64,000 nucleotides of DNA, from assembly GCA_032158295.1 (NCBI GenBank), contig CM063255.1, positions 2,279,501 through 2,343,500 of the forward strand, in the 5' to 3' direction. The notes under the pieces are model-generated. The model saw nothing but the letters and a program-made list of their open reading frames with translations, did no database searches and was not told where the DNA came from. This document shows, piece by piece, positions 22,590 through 33,200 of the stretch. The position numbers and the translations under genes were made by a program. Numbering within the stretch: the first letter of the stretch is position 1; every line of letters begins with the position of its first letter. This DNA is from Pycnopodia helianthoides (Eukaryota > Echinodermata > Asteroidea > Forcipulatida > Asteriidae).

Positions 22590-23065
22590 TCGTCCTTGCA
22601 GCGAGGCACCCAACCACAGTGCTTTGACACAAATCAAGAAAAACATAACAATTTCAAAATGGTAGATCCCATACCCGTGATCCTCTGTGATATCCTGCAG
22701 TGTACCAATACACACGTTTTAGGAGGGGTGTCAATCAACAGGGGTCGTCAATTTGGTCACGAGGGGTGGTGGAAAAAATGTTTCCACATAGTACATGCAC
22801 AAACTCCTATCTCTGCGGCACGTGCGCCACAGATCACTACCACAGCTTAGTGGTATTAAGGCATGTTGTGTCTGACCGCTCTAGGTTCAATGGCCTTTTG
22901 TGAATGAAGGTCTTGTGATCTTGTGCCGACAGCAGACTGGTTTAGCAGACAAAAATCTCTGAGATAAGGCAGAACTGACCCTCTTAACCTCTTAACCTAT
23001 CAAATGGGCCAGCCACACCATTGTGACAGGATGACGTAACACCGTTGGCCCAAAACAGGTGCATC
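22590..23065 (+). repeat. Dispersed repeat, copy 2
   Basis: Same orientation and same order as 7760-8320, with an interrupted left end. The shared right end is the stretch from CTTAACCTCTTAACCTAT to ATGACGTAACACCGTTG. Confidence 0.7.
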
Positions 23066-23657
23066 GGTGCAGGGTTAAATAGAACACCGGCCTCCTTTCC
23101 GTGTCTCTACAGTTTGAATAATTGTTATCCCAAAACGTTTGAATCTGAGAAACGTTTTATGTATGAATTGTTTCTCAGAATTTCTGAGGGTTGGTGTCCT
23201 TTTGCAAATGCTGCGGTCATAGATGCGGTCGGTACCCGCTGTCACCTCGCTAAACGTGGATGGATTTGACATTCTTGTGAAAATGCTTTGACAGTTTTTT
23301 GGTTTGTTTTCCCCAGTAAATAGACACTGTACTCATCTGAAACTTTCACTTAAAGTGACTTTTATTGTGTATTTCTTTATAATTTTGCCTGTAAATCAGC
23401 ATTACATTGACAAAGACCAATCTATAGCCCTAACTTTAGAGGCAAAGTATACCTTTGGTTTATGGAACCGTACGAGTTCGATTGCTTTAATCCTAGATGA
23501 AAACACAATAATCGAACAAACCTGTGAACATTTAATTTTAAAAAGGTTGTAGCGTTTTTGAGATAGCCTATCGCCCCAAATCTGGTGCGGTTAAGTCCAC
23601 GCAGGAAGAATAATTCGTGTTTGGAATACACAATCTGAGGTTGACTGCTCTGTAGAC

Positions 23658-23857
23658 CCATTGCACAACGGGCAGCGCGCATACACGCGCGTCTTCTGCC
23701 CGCCATTTTGGGTGTCAAAACGTGCTCAAAAGGATGGTACACGTGTTTATGTACCAAATGCGCTTGTAAACACGTGTACCATCCTTTTGTGCACGTTTTG
23801 ACACCCAAAAATGGCGGACAGGAGATGCGCGTGCAAGTGCTGCGCGTTGTGCAATGG
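23658..23857. mobile_element. Hairpin element with about 90-bp arms
   Basis: The left end is CCATTGCACAACGGGCAGCG and the right end CGCTGCG-like GCGCGTTGTGCAATGG. The arms also pair over TGTCAAAACGTG and AAAGGATGGTACACGTGTTT, with a loop near 23755. It is almost a full-length palindrome. A more degenerate relative appears at 12260-12385. Confidence 0.8.
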
Positions 23858-23985
23858 TTCTATTTTCCGACAACCCTATGTTCCGACAACCCTATTTTCC
23901 GACACCCCTCTGTTCCGACAACCCTATGTTCCGACAACCCAATGTTCCGACAACCCTCTGTTCGGACAATCCCTCATGCTTCACA
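23858..23985. repeat. 16-bp minisatellite, about eight copies
   Basis: Unit TTCCGACAACCCTATG with variants (CTCTG, CAATG, TATTT). It directly abuts the right end of the hairpin element. Confidence 0.85.
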
Positions 23986-24565
23986 AGTGAAGGTAAGGTT
24001 TAGGTTTAGGGTGAGGGTTTGGATTAGGAAAATACACACGGGGTGTCGGAGCATAGGTGTGTAAAACCAATCTGAGAAACTTGTCGTGCATGAAACGCTT
24101 CTCAGATTGACATTTCTTAAAAAGGAATCGGCTTCTCAACATGTTATACTTTATCAACAGCTGCAGTGCTTCTTACCAAGTCAGTTTTTATGATCATTCA
24201 TTTTGGAGTAATAACCAAAGGTACACCCTCCCCTAAAACACAAAACAGCGATTTTTACTAAACAGTTTTTAACTGCATAGTATTTTTAAGCCATCTATAT
24301 GTTCTAATCTTATATTTATTTAAGTAGCCAAATATTTATTTTTTTGCAATTGCATTAGCAGTACAGATTTATGCCGAATCAATGTATTCTCATGCATTAC
24401 ATTTTCTACCACGATACCAGATATATATATATATAAAAAAACTGTTCGAAAATGACAGTATTTCAAACTTGTTTCCCCGATAAAATTACATTTTTTAAAG
24501 CTGATAATTAAATCTGGACACTAACACAGCAGTCATTATGGTGGGGAATAAAAGAGTGGCGACGA

Positions 24566-24690
24566 GGTATAAACCGGCGGTTTAAAATCGGCAGGGTCGT
24601 GGCCGTGCGATAAAGTATTGAGACGAAGGCGAGGTCCTTTTTCGCACGGCCACGACCCTGCAATGATTTAAACGGCCGGTTAAGACCGAG
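24566..24690. mobile_element. Short hairpin element (GTGGCCGTGC family), copy 2
   Basis: Arms pair over GCAGGGTCGTGGCCGTGCG and its inverse CGCACGGCCACGACCCTGC, extended outward by AAACCGGCGGTTTAAA and TTTAAACGGCCGGTT. It is related to 1905-2020. Confidence 0.8.
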
Positions 24691-25176
24691 TCACTACTCC
24701 CAATCATAATACACTTTTTTGTTAAAAAGAGTACTAATGTTGGAAAAGCTGTAGAACTTTTCAGTTTATTTTCAATCCTGTCATGTCCTCAGGCTCGGTT
24801 TCGCGAAGGGTCAGATTGCATGCGACGCTTTATCCGGCTGTGCGCACGCGTGCGCACTAACATATTTTTACCCCCTAAACATTAACAGCCACAACAAAAC
24901 AAACAAACAAACAAACAAACAAAAAAACAACCCAACAAACAACAACATCAATACTTTAAAAGCTACAGATTGTTGCACTGGGTTATCTACTTTACGGGCC
25001 TGTTTTTTCTTTATACAACCATTGGCCATCTTTTTTTATTATGGGCTCACTTTAGTTTCTCAATTATTTATGACCTCGCGCAGACATTGATCTAATAATT
25101 CAATTGCCTTAACCACATCGTACACGGCTCGGTCAGCTCATATGCCATGACATCCTAAAAGCTGGACGCGTTTTTG

Positions 25177-25273
25177 TTTTCTGCAGCACACGTCGGCTAT
25201 GGAGTCAACAGTTAAGGGATAGGCTGTTCTTCCATAACTGTTGACTCCGTAGCCGACGTGTGCTGCAGAAAAA
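25177..25273. repeat. Near-perfect hairpin, 43-bp arms
   Basis: The left arm begins TTTTCTGCAGCACACGTCGG and the right arm ends with the inverse, CCGACGTGTGCTGCAGAAAA. Only a few mismatches occur over 43 bp, and the loop is about 11 bp. It is a candidate tiny mobile element or recent palindromic duplication. Confidence 0.8.
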
Positions 25274-25959
25274 AAAGTTGCAAGCTGGACCATGCCACAC
25301 GTCCTAAGAGGGGAGTGTCAATCAATAGGGGTCAGTTTTTGGTTATAGGAGGATGCACAGACAAAACTCTGCGAGCATCATTTGTGTACAACGTCGGTTA
25401 TTGTCAATGGATGATGAAACCAAAACAATTATCAAACCTTATTATTTAAGCCAAAAACAAGAAGAAGAAGAAGGTTATATGAACCCTTTGCAAGGGCTTG
25501 TAAACAACACACTTTGATTTAATCAAAAATGGTTAACAAAAACGCAAGACAAATCCTCCTAACCTATGGGAAAAGCTTGGAAGCATGTGCTGACAAAGTA
25601 TCACGTGGGCGGTGCAACCAATCATTTCCCTCAGTCGCTTGAGGATGTCGAACACAACGAAATCTTAACTTTCCACAAAACGCGGGAAAGTACTGAGTAT
25701 AAAGTGCTTTAAAAATACACGTCGGTGTGAAGGCAAGCAAATTAATGAAAATAATGAAAACTTCTGATATAGGTTAAAGCAAGCTAAATTGCGACAAGCT
25801 GAACACAAACATGCACACTGTTTCGATACTTTCCATATTTTTGTGTGACTTTTTTTTTGCGTCGTTGACTGTAAATTAGCAGACACGACCATGTCAGCAT
25901 TGAATTATGCCTTCGGTGTATATGCTATAATGCTTTAACAGGATCGCGTAAAGGGACTA

Positions 25960-26370
25960 CTCCTTAAACTCCTTAAAGGGCATACTCCTTAAAGGGCATA
26001 CTCATTTAAGGGGCCTACTCCTTAAAATGTCTACTCCTTAAAGGGCCTACTCCTTACTCCTTAAAATGCCTACTCCTTAAAGGGCCTACTCCTTACTCCT
26101 TAAAATGCCTACTCCTTAAAGGGCCTACTCCTTAAAGGGCCTACTCCTTAAAGGGCCTACTCCTTACTCCTTAAAATGCCTACTCCTTAAAGGGCCTACT
26201 CCTTACTCCTTAAAATGCCTACTCCTTAAAGGGCCTACTCCTTAAAGGGCCTACTCCTTACTCCTTAAAATGCCTACTCCTTAAAGGGCCTACTCCTTAC
26301 TCCTTAAAAGGCCTACTCCTTAAAGGGCCTACTCCTTACTCCTTAAAAGGCCTACTCCTTAAAGGCCTTG
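25960..26370. repeat. CTCCTTAAAGGGCCTA minisatellite with higher-order pattern
   Basis: About 25 units of roughly 16-17 bp, alternating between GGGCCTACTCCTTAAA and a variant CTTACTCCTTAAAATGCCTA. The two variants alternate as a larger unit of about 40-60 bp. Confidence 0.9.
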
Positions 26371-26479
26371 GGTCTTATAGTTTAAATCATAAACACAGCG
26401 CTAACAACTAGTTAGTTGATAATGTTTGCAGCCTGTATACTCTTTAAAATTGACTATTTTGTATACAGTCTTAAAAACT

Positions 26480-26665
26480 TCAGGGTCAACTATTTATGGG
26501 TTAGGCTGACCAGAAAACTGGTTAACCTTATTGGGATTTTGAGTTGTATTCTGTGTCAAGTTGACACAGTCTTGGAGTCAGTTTGACACATAATTTGAGT
26601 TATCTGACCCATAAATAGGTCTGACCCATTTGACCCGGAATTTTGGTTATCTCTGATCCGGGAGT
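26480..26665. mobile_element. Degenerate GGTCAG..TGACCCGG-type element, copy 2
   Basis: It contains TGTCAAGTTGACACAG, TGACCCATAAATAGGTC and TGACCCGGAA motifs like those of the other copies. Confidence 0.45.
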
Positions 26666-26727
26666 TTTTTTTTAAGTGTGTGTTGATCTATTTGTTGTTT
26701 ATACTGATGTATAACTCTATAGTACCT

Positions 26728-27010
26728 GAGCCCAATTTCATAGAGCTGCTTAACGGCCGATTCTGTGCTTACTGCACGATTTCTATTTCATAGCGCTGCT
26801 AACCATAGCGCACAAAAAGGCATGCTAACCTCCCGGTGCTTTAACTGCACGGAAATGAATGACGTAACAATGCAAATACATGGTGAACGCGCAAGACTAC
26901 CGCCTTATTTTCTTGCTAACCTGTGAAATACGCTTATGCTTAAGCAAACTTTTCTGCTACAGTTAGCACGAAAATTTGCTTACTATTAAGCAGCGCTATG
27001 AAATTGGGCC
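26728..27010. mobile_element. Miniature inverted-repeat element in the 3' flank of gene A
   Basis: Ends are AGCCCAATTTCATAGAGCTG and the inverse CAGCGCTATGAAATTGGGCC. A second internal repeat of the end (TTTCTATTTCATAGCGCTGC) lies at 26777. It ends 45 bases before the stop codon coordinate of gene A and so lies in its probable 3' untranslated region. Confidence 0.7.
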
Positions 27011-27054
27011 CAGGTGTTGGGAATTCTTGATTAATACAATGAGCAAACTGGTAC

Positions 27055-27218
27055 TCAGTTTGGGAACGGTGAGGCTTTGGTGTCCACATACGGCGGTTGT
27101 GTCATGTTGGGTAAGTAAGCACCGCGTTGTGCGTCTGGGCAGGGGCTGGGGCCGGGGCCGGGGCCAACGTTCCGAATGACGTAGTCTTGCCGATCAGGAA
27201 TTTGTTGCCCTAAGTAAG
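27055..27218 (-). CDS. Gene A exon 6 (C-terminal tail and stop)
   Basis: 164 nt, phase 1, after acceptor CTGTCTTTCAG. With the G from exon 5 it reads AYLGQQIPDRQDYVIRNVGP, then a GPGPGPSP run and a tail ending KASPFPN and TGA. The G/C-rich run explains the GGGGCC repeats on + near 27145. Confidence 0.75.
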
Positions 27219-30200
27219 CTGAAAGACAGAGACAACATTAGTGTATGAGAGCATCTGCAATAAGAATGCACACAAAGCAGTTCGATGCCAATGTAAATAT
27301 GTTGAATAACATTCTGAACAACCACGACAATGCTAGCTTGAATAACTCTAACCCAAAAGCTAACACACACACACTAACTCTAACCTGGCACTAGCACAAC
27401 AATAACCACACCCCTAAAACTAACCGTAACAAATATTACTTGAAAATAATACTAGAGCTAGCCTAAACAATACCAAACCTATCGCTAACCATAACCATCC
27501 CAACTCTGACCTTAAACCTAACCCTAACCCTAACCATAACCCTATCGCTAACTGTAACCACACCTAAGTCTGACCCTAACCCTAACCTTTTAACAACCTT
27601 AAACTTAACCCTGACCCTATAAACCCTAACCCCAACCCTTACCCTAACCCTAACCCTTACCCTAACTAACCCTAACCTGAACCCTTACCATTACCATAAC
27701 CTTACTTTAACCTATAACTATAACCGTACCTTAACTCTAACCCTATAACAACCCTCACCTGAATGACCTTAGCAATTCTACGGAGCTATTCTATTCTAAC
27801 TTAAACAACCTTTATTTAAACAATCCTGTACCCAAACCGTTCCTTACCCTGTTACACAAACTCTAATTCAAACTACCATATAACAAACCCAACCCCTAAC
27901 AGTCCTAACATAACATTTACCTAATGGTCGTATAACACAAACCTTAAGCCAACCCCAATCCAAACCTGTACAACAACTAATACAACAACCTTTTGACCAC
28001 TTTGATCATAGAACAACACAATTGATCAGATAATCATAACGACATGCCCCAGTTGTTCGTAATTTTGTTTGTAAAGTATTAATAACAAAATACTTAACAC
28101 GTTTTGTTTATTTGTTTGGTTATTGATGTTGTTTCTTTTTCTTGAAATAATTTGTCCATAAAAATGGATTATTATTTGTCTATATTTAGCTACATACATA
28201 ACCCCTAACCCTATTCCAACCTCTAACAATCTTCCCCCTGGGGAGCGATCTGAGGAGGAGGCATGCTGCCCCGGGCTGCCCGCTGTACATTTAGCTACAT
28301 ACATAATCCTAACCCTTATTCCAACCTTTAACAACCTTCACCTTGGGGTGCGATCTGAGGAGGAGGCATGCTGCCCCGGGCTGCCCGCTGTATATTAGCT
28401 ACATACATAATCCTAACCCTTATTCCAACCTTTAACAACCTTCATCTTGGGGTGCGATCTGAGGAGGAGGCATGCTGCCCCCGGGCTGCCCGCTGTACAT
28501 TTAGCTACATACATAACCCCTAACCCTATTCCAACCTCTAACAATCTTCTCCCTGGAGTGCGATCTGAGGAGGAGGCATGCTGCCCCCGGGCTGCCCGCT
28601 GTATATTAGCTACATACATAATCCTAACCCTTATTCCAACCTTTAACAACCTTCATCTTGGGGTGCGATCTGAGGAGGAGGCATGCTGCCCCCGGGCTGC
28701 CCGCTGTACATTTAGCTACATACATAACCCCTAACCCTATTCCAACCTCAAACAATCTTCCCGCTGGGGTGCGATCTGAGGAGGAGGCATGCTGCCCCCG
28801 GGCTGCCCGCTGTATATTAGCTACATACATAATCCTAACCCTTATTCCAACCTTTAACAACCTTCACCTTGGGGTGCGATCTGAGGAGGAGGCATGCTGC
28901 CCCGGGCTGCCCGCTGTACCATTAGCTACATACATAATCCTAACCCTTATTCCAACCTTTAACAACCTTCACCTTGGGGTGCGATCTGAGGAGGAGGCAT
29001 GCTGCCCCGGGCTGCCCGCTGTATATTAGCTACATACATAATCCTAACCCTTATTCCAACCTTTAACAACCTTCATCTTGGGGTGCGATCTGAGGAGGAG
29101 GCATGCTGCCCCCGGGCTGCCCGCTGTACATTTAGCTACATACATAACCCCTAACCCTATTCCAACCTCTAACAATCTTCCCCCTGGGGTGCGATCTGAG
29201 GAGGAGGCATGCTGCCCCCGGGCTGCCCGCTGTATATTAGCTACATACATAATCCTAACCCTTATTCCAACCTTTAACAACCTTCACCTTGGGGTGCGAT
29301 CTGAGGAGGAGGCATGCTGCCCCGGGCTGGCCGCTGTACATTTAGCTACATACATAATCCTAACCCTTATTCCAACCTTTAACAACCTTCATCTTGGGGT
29401 GCGATCTGAGGAGGAGGCATGCTGCCCCGGGCTGCCCGCTGTATATTAGCTACATACATAATCCTAACCCTTATTCCAACCTTTAACAACCTTCATCTTG
29501 GGGTGCGATCTGAGGAGGAGGCATGCTGCCCCGGGCTGCCCGCTGTACCATTAGCTACATACATAATCCTAACCCTTATTCCAACCTTTAACAACCTTCA
29601 CCTTGGGGTGCGATCTGAGGAGGAGGCATGCTGCCCCGGGCTGCCCGCTGTACCATTAGCTACATACATAATCCTAACCCTTATTCCAACCTTTAACAAC
29701 CTTCACCTTGGGGTGCGATCTGAGGAGGAGGCATGCTGCCCCCGGGCTGCCCGCTGTACCATTAGCTACATACATAATCCTAACCCTTATTCCAACCTTT
29801 AACAACCTTCACCTTGGGGTGCGATCTGAGGAGGAGGCATGCTGCCCCCGGGCTGCCCGACGTATACCTGCTGGGGGGCACCTTCAGCCATCGGCTGCAT
29901 AGCGTGAATCTGTACAAAATTACAATAAGGCAAAATAATGTAAAAAGAAACATGTTGAGTGTCCTGGCTTTTTGAAAAAAAGAAGGCGGGCCCTTTTTTT
30001 TTTTTTTTTCTATTCAAAAATGGCCGCCCGGCATAGTAATGTTATGACAACTGGCCGGGCTGCGATATTTTTTTCATACCACACGCTGGCTTTTGTATTC
30101 ACACATAAAAGGTATGTGCGCCTCTCCCCCAAATCCCTTCACTGTAAAACCTATAGTAACTGTGTGGTACCAACAAAAATAAATTGCGGCCGGGCTGTTC

Positions 30201-33200
30201 TTCAAGATGGTTGCCATTTTTTTTCGGTGTGCTACTAAAAAAGAAAGCGGGCAAGGCACGCTAAACATGTTTTTGTGTACAACGTCAAGTTGCGGTTAAG
30301 TTTCCAATGAAATGTACTTTTTTTCAATCAGTCAATCAATCATCAATCAGGCATTTTGTAGAGCACCACCATGCGAGTTGCCAACTCCATAGCAAAGTGA
30401 CGACAAAGTCAAAACAAGAGTTCATCTGGAGATGACAAGTGCAATGCACTAAAATAAAGTGAGCAGAATCGAAGAGATATGTTAGGAGACAATCGACTCT
30501 GCAAGTCTCGCGCGTATTCGAACATCGGGGGACCCGTTAACGTGCGCGAGTTTGTTGCCTTTACGCGTTAACGCAATGCACGTGGTACCAAAGTGGTCCC
30601 ACAAAAGGTTCGAATACGCGCGAGAGTTGCACGGTCTATTGTCCGTAGTTGATAGGGGAGATCAATCCATAGCTTCGTGGACATTATGGGAAAGGTAGCT
30701 TCTATCACCTCATGTAGAATGAGACGTATCAGGTGATATTCAACAGTTACTTTCTTCGGTTGCAATTCCCTTATCCCTCCGATGGCCTACATGTCTGAAA
30801 CCAATTTTCCTTTAATACTCGTTCATTTTTTTTGCAAACAAACACCCAGGTGAGACCCTATAAGTTCTATCCTCAGACAGGCCCGATTGACATGACCTTT
30901 GACCCTTCAGGCAGTATGACCACTGGACTCCAAAGCCCCGGTAATTGAACACATTTTACATAGGGTATTGTACAACAGAAATTGCGGTTTTATAATTACA
31001 GTTTGTTTGCCCAGCTATTTCTACAACGTTTTGAAAGGTTATTCGCTTTTTAAAAAGTACGAAATCAACATTGTAAAGGAGGATTTCCCAACGTACAGCA
31101 CGCTGCTGACTGTAGGGTTACACTGATCGGACTCACCAGAACTGTTTGACCCGTTTGAGGGGGCGAACTGGCACAGCAGCAACTGCACGAGGCACATGCT
31201 GATGACATGGCCATGATCCATTCCAGAAATCCCGCCATGCAAGCCGTACCACTCACCACTAACTTAGCAGTCTGTAAAGGTAGGAAAGACGTAGTGGAGT
31301 AAGAACGGTTTCATTGATATATGCGGCTTATACGCTGGGCAATCTGTACATTTACAAACAATATTGTTTTTGACAATTGCCGTGCACTGCAGCCAATTCA
31401 CCAGGCGGCTTATGCGCCGAGGATTACGGTAATCGTCCAGTATTATTAACAATCGTCCACATCAGTAGGCATGGGTCAAAATAGTTGAGCAGAGAGGGAA
31501 AACATTTGGGTGAAACGGGCCTTTGTTGATACGTCCATGAAATTTAATAACAAAACAACAATAACAACAACAGCAGCAGCAGCAGCAGCAGCTGCATCAG
31601 CAACAGCAACAATACTAATGGCAGCAACAGCGCAGGCTTTAAAGACACTGGACCCCTTTGGTAATTGTCAAAGACCAGTCTTCTCACTTGGTGTATCTCA
31701 ACATAGGCACAAAATAACAAACCTGTCAAAATTTGAACTCAATTGGTCGTCGAAGTTGCGAGATAATAATGGAAGAAAAAACACCCTTGTCCATGTTGTC
31801 ACGAGAAGTTGTGTGCTTTCAGATGCTTGATTTCGATTTCGAGACCTCACGCGTGAGGTCTCAAAATCAATTCAAATATTTTACTGAGAAATTACTTCTT
31901 TCTCAAAAACTACGTTACTTCAGAGGGAGCCGTTTCTCACAATGTTTTATACTATCAACAGCTCTCCATTGCTCGTTACCAAGTAAGTTTTTTTGCTAAC
32001 AATTATTTTGAGTAATTACCAATAGTGTCCAGTGCCTTTAACCCAGCTATTTATAATCTTCTCTGACGCGAAGTGCACATCAACAAAACAAGAATAAAAA
32101 TCAACAGCAACAAGAAGCACAGCAACGCTCATCAAGTAAAGAAACAACACAAAACATCAGGAAAACTTACGACATATGGGCAGTAGTAACCATTAGTCCA
32201 GTCGGAATATTGGTCACAGATTCGCAAATCTTCGTAGACTGCATAGGAATACACACCCATCTGCCCCATCGACACAAACACTGATATACATGACATGACG
32301 TAGTAAGCCGTGATCTATAAAACAACAACAAATAATCTGATGTGATTTAATTTTAAAGTTAGGGCTGGTAACACTAGAGCCATGGTACATTTAACATGGC
32401 ATACTTATTCATTTCATGGTTTTCTCCAGAGTGCAATGCCTCGGGGAGTCAAAATAATTAATAGCATAGTCTGTACTATCAAACATTTCTAAAAGGGGGG
32501 GGGGGGGTCTACATGGATGTTCTATTATTAGTAGTAAACAAGCTTTAACAAAAGATACGCAAAAAGAAATACACCAGTCCCCAAGATTTGAGTATTTTAA
32601 AAGAGACGATCCCCCCAAAAATCAAACAAAACAAAAACACACAAACACACACACACACAAAAAAAACAAAAAAACTATGCTATTGATTAAACCTTACCAC
32701 TCCATTTTGCCGGGAACCAGAGACGAGGCCCAAAATGCCAGCAAAGATGTACAGCTGTTGACAAAGAATACAAACAAATATTTTTCATAAGTTGTCATTC
32801 TGTGCACTCTAAAAAAAAAACAGTACTTGGTCAGAATTGACCCAGGTTTCGTTTCCCAGGAGGCCTGATCCATTTCCGGGTTAACGGGCTGACCCAGAGA
32901 GTGGTTAAAGGAACATTACAGAATTGGTAAGAACAAATATACTTTTTGATTTACATAAAACTTACACGGTCTAATGATGATGATAGTAGAAAACATCCCT
33001 TGAAATATTTTTGTCTGAAAGGCCATATTTGATGAGAAATGAATAAACTAACTTGCCGATTTGAGTTTATCGCTCAGTGAGCGTTTTATTCATTTGTTGA
33101 ATCTATACGATTTCATGCAAAATGTGTAATCGGTTTTTCGCTATTTTCTCGTGACCCAGAGGGCCGATTGATCTCAAACTTCTACAGGTTTGTCAATTTA

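Larger units (their letters stand above)
23431..24235. mobile_element. TTAA-type miniature element (family 3) split by a nested hairpin
   Basis: The left part (GGCAAAGTATACCTTTGG) and the right part (ATCAACAGCTGCAGTGC and TAACCAAAGGTACACC) belong to the same miniature element family as 40362-40774 and 54229-54641. The middle is occupied by a 200-bp hairpin element and a 16-bp minisatellite. Confidence 0.5.

Noticed and set aside
23658..24000. CRISPR-like array
   Set aside because: The 16-bp units are directly adjacent with no spacers, and the genome is eukaryotic; it is a minisatellite.
28413..29902. Open frames of 78-127 codons across the 105-bp array as an independent repeat protein
   Set aside because: Copies alternate between two lengths (four or five Gs), so frames break often; the array is better explained as an amplified exon-intron junction of gene A.
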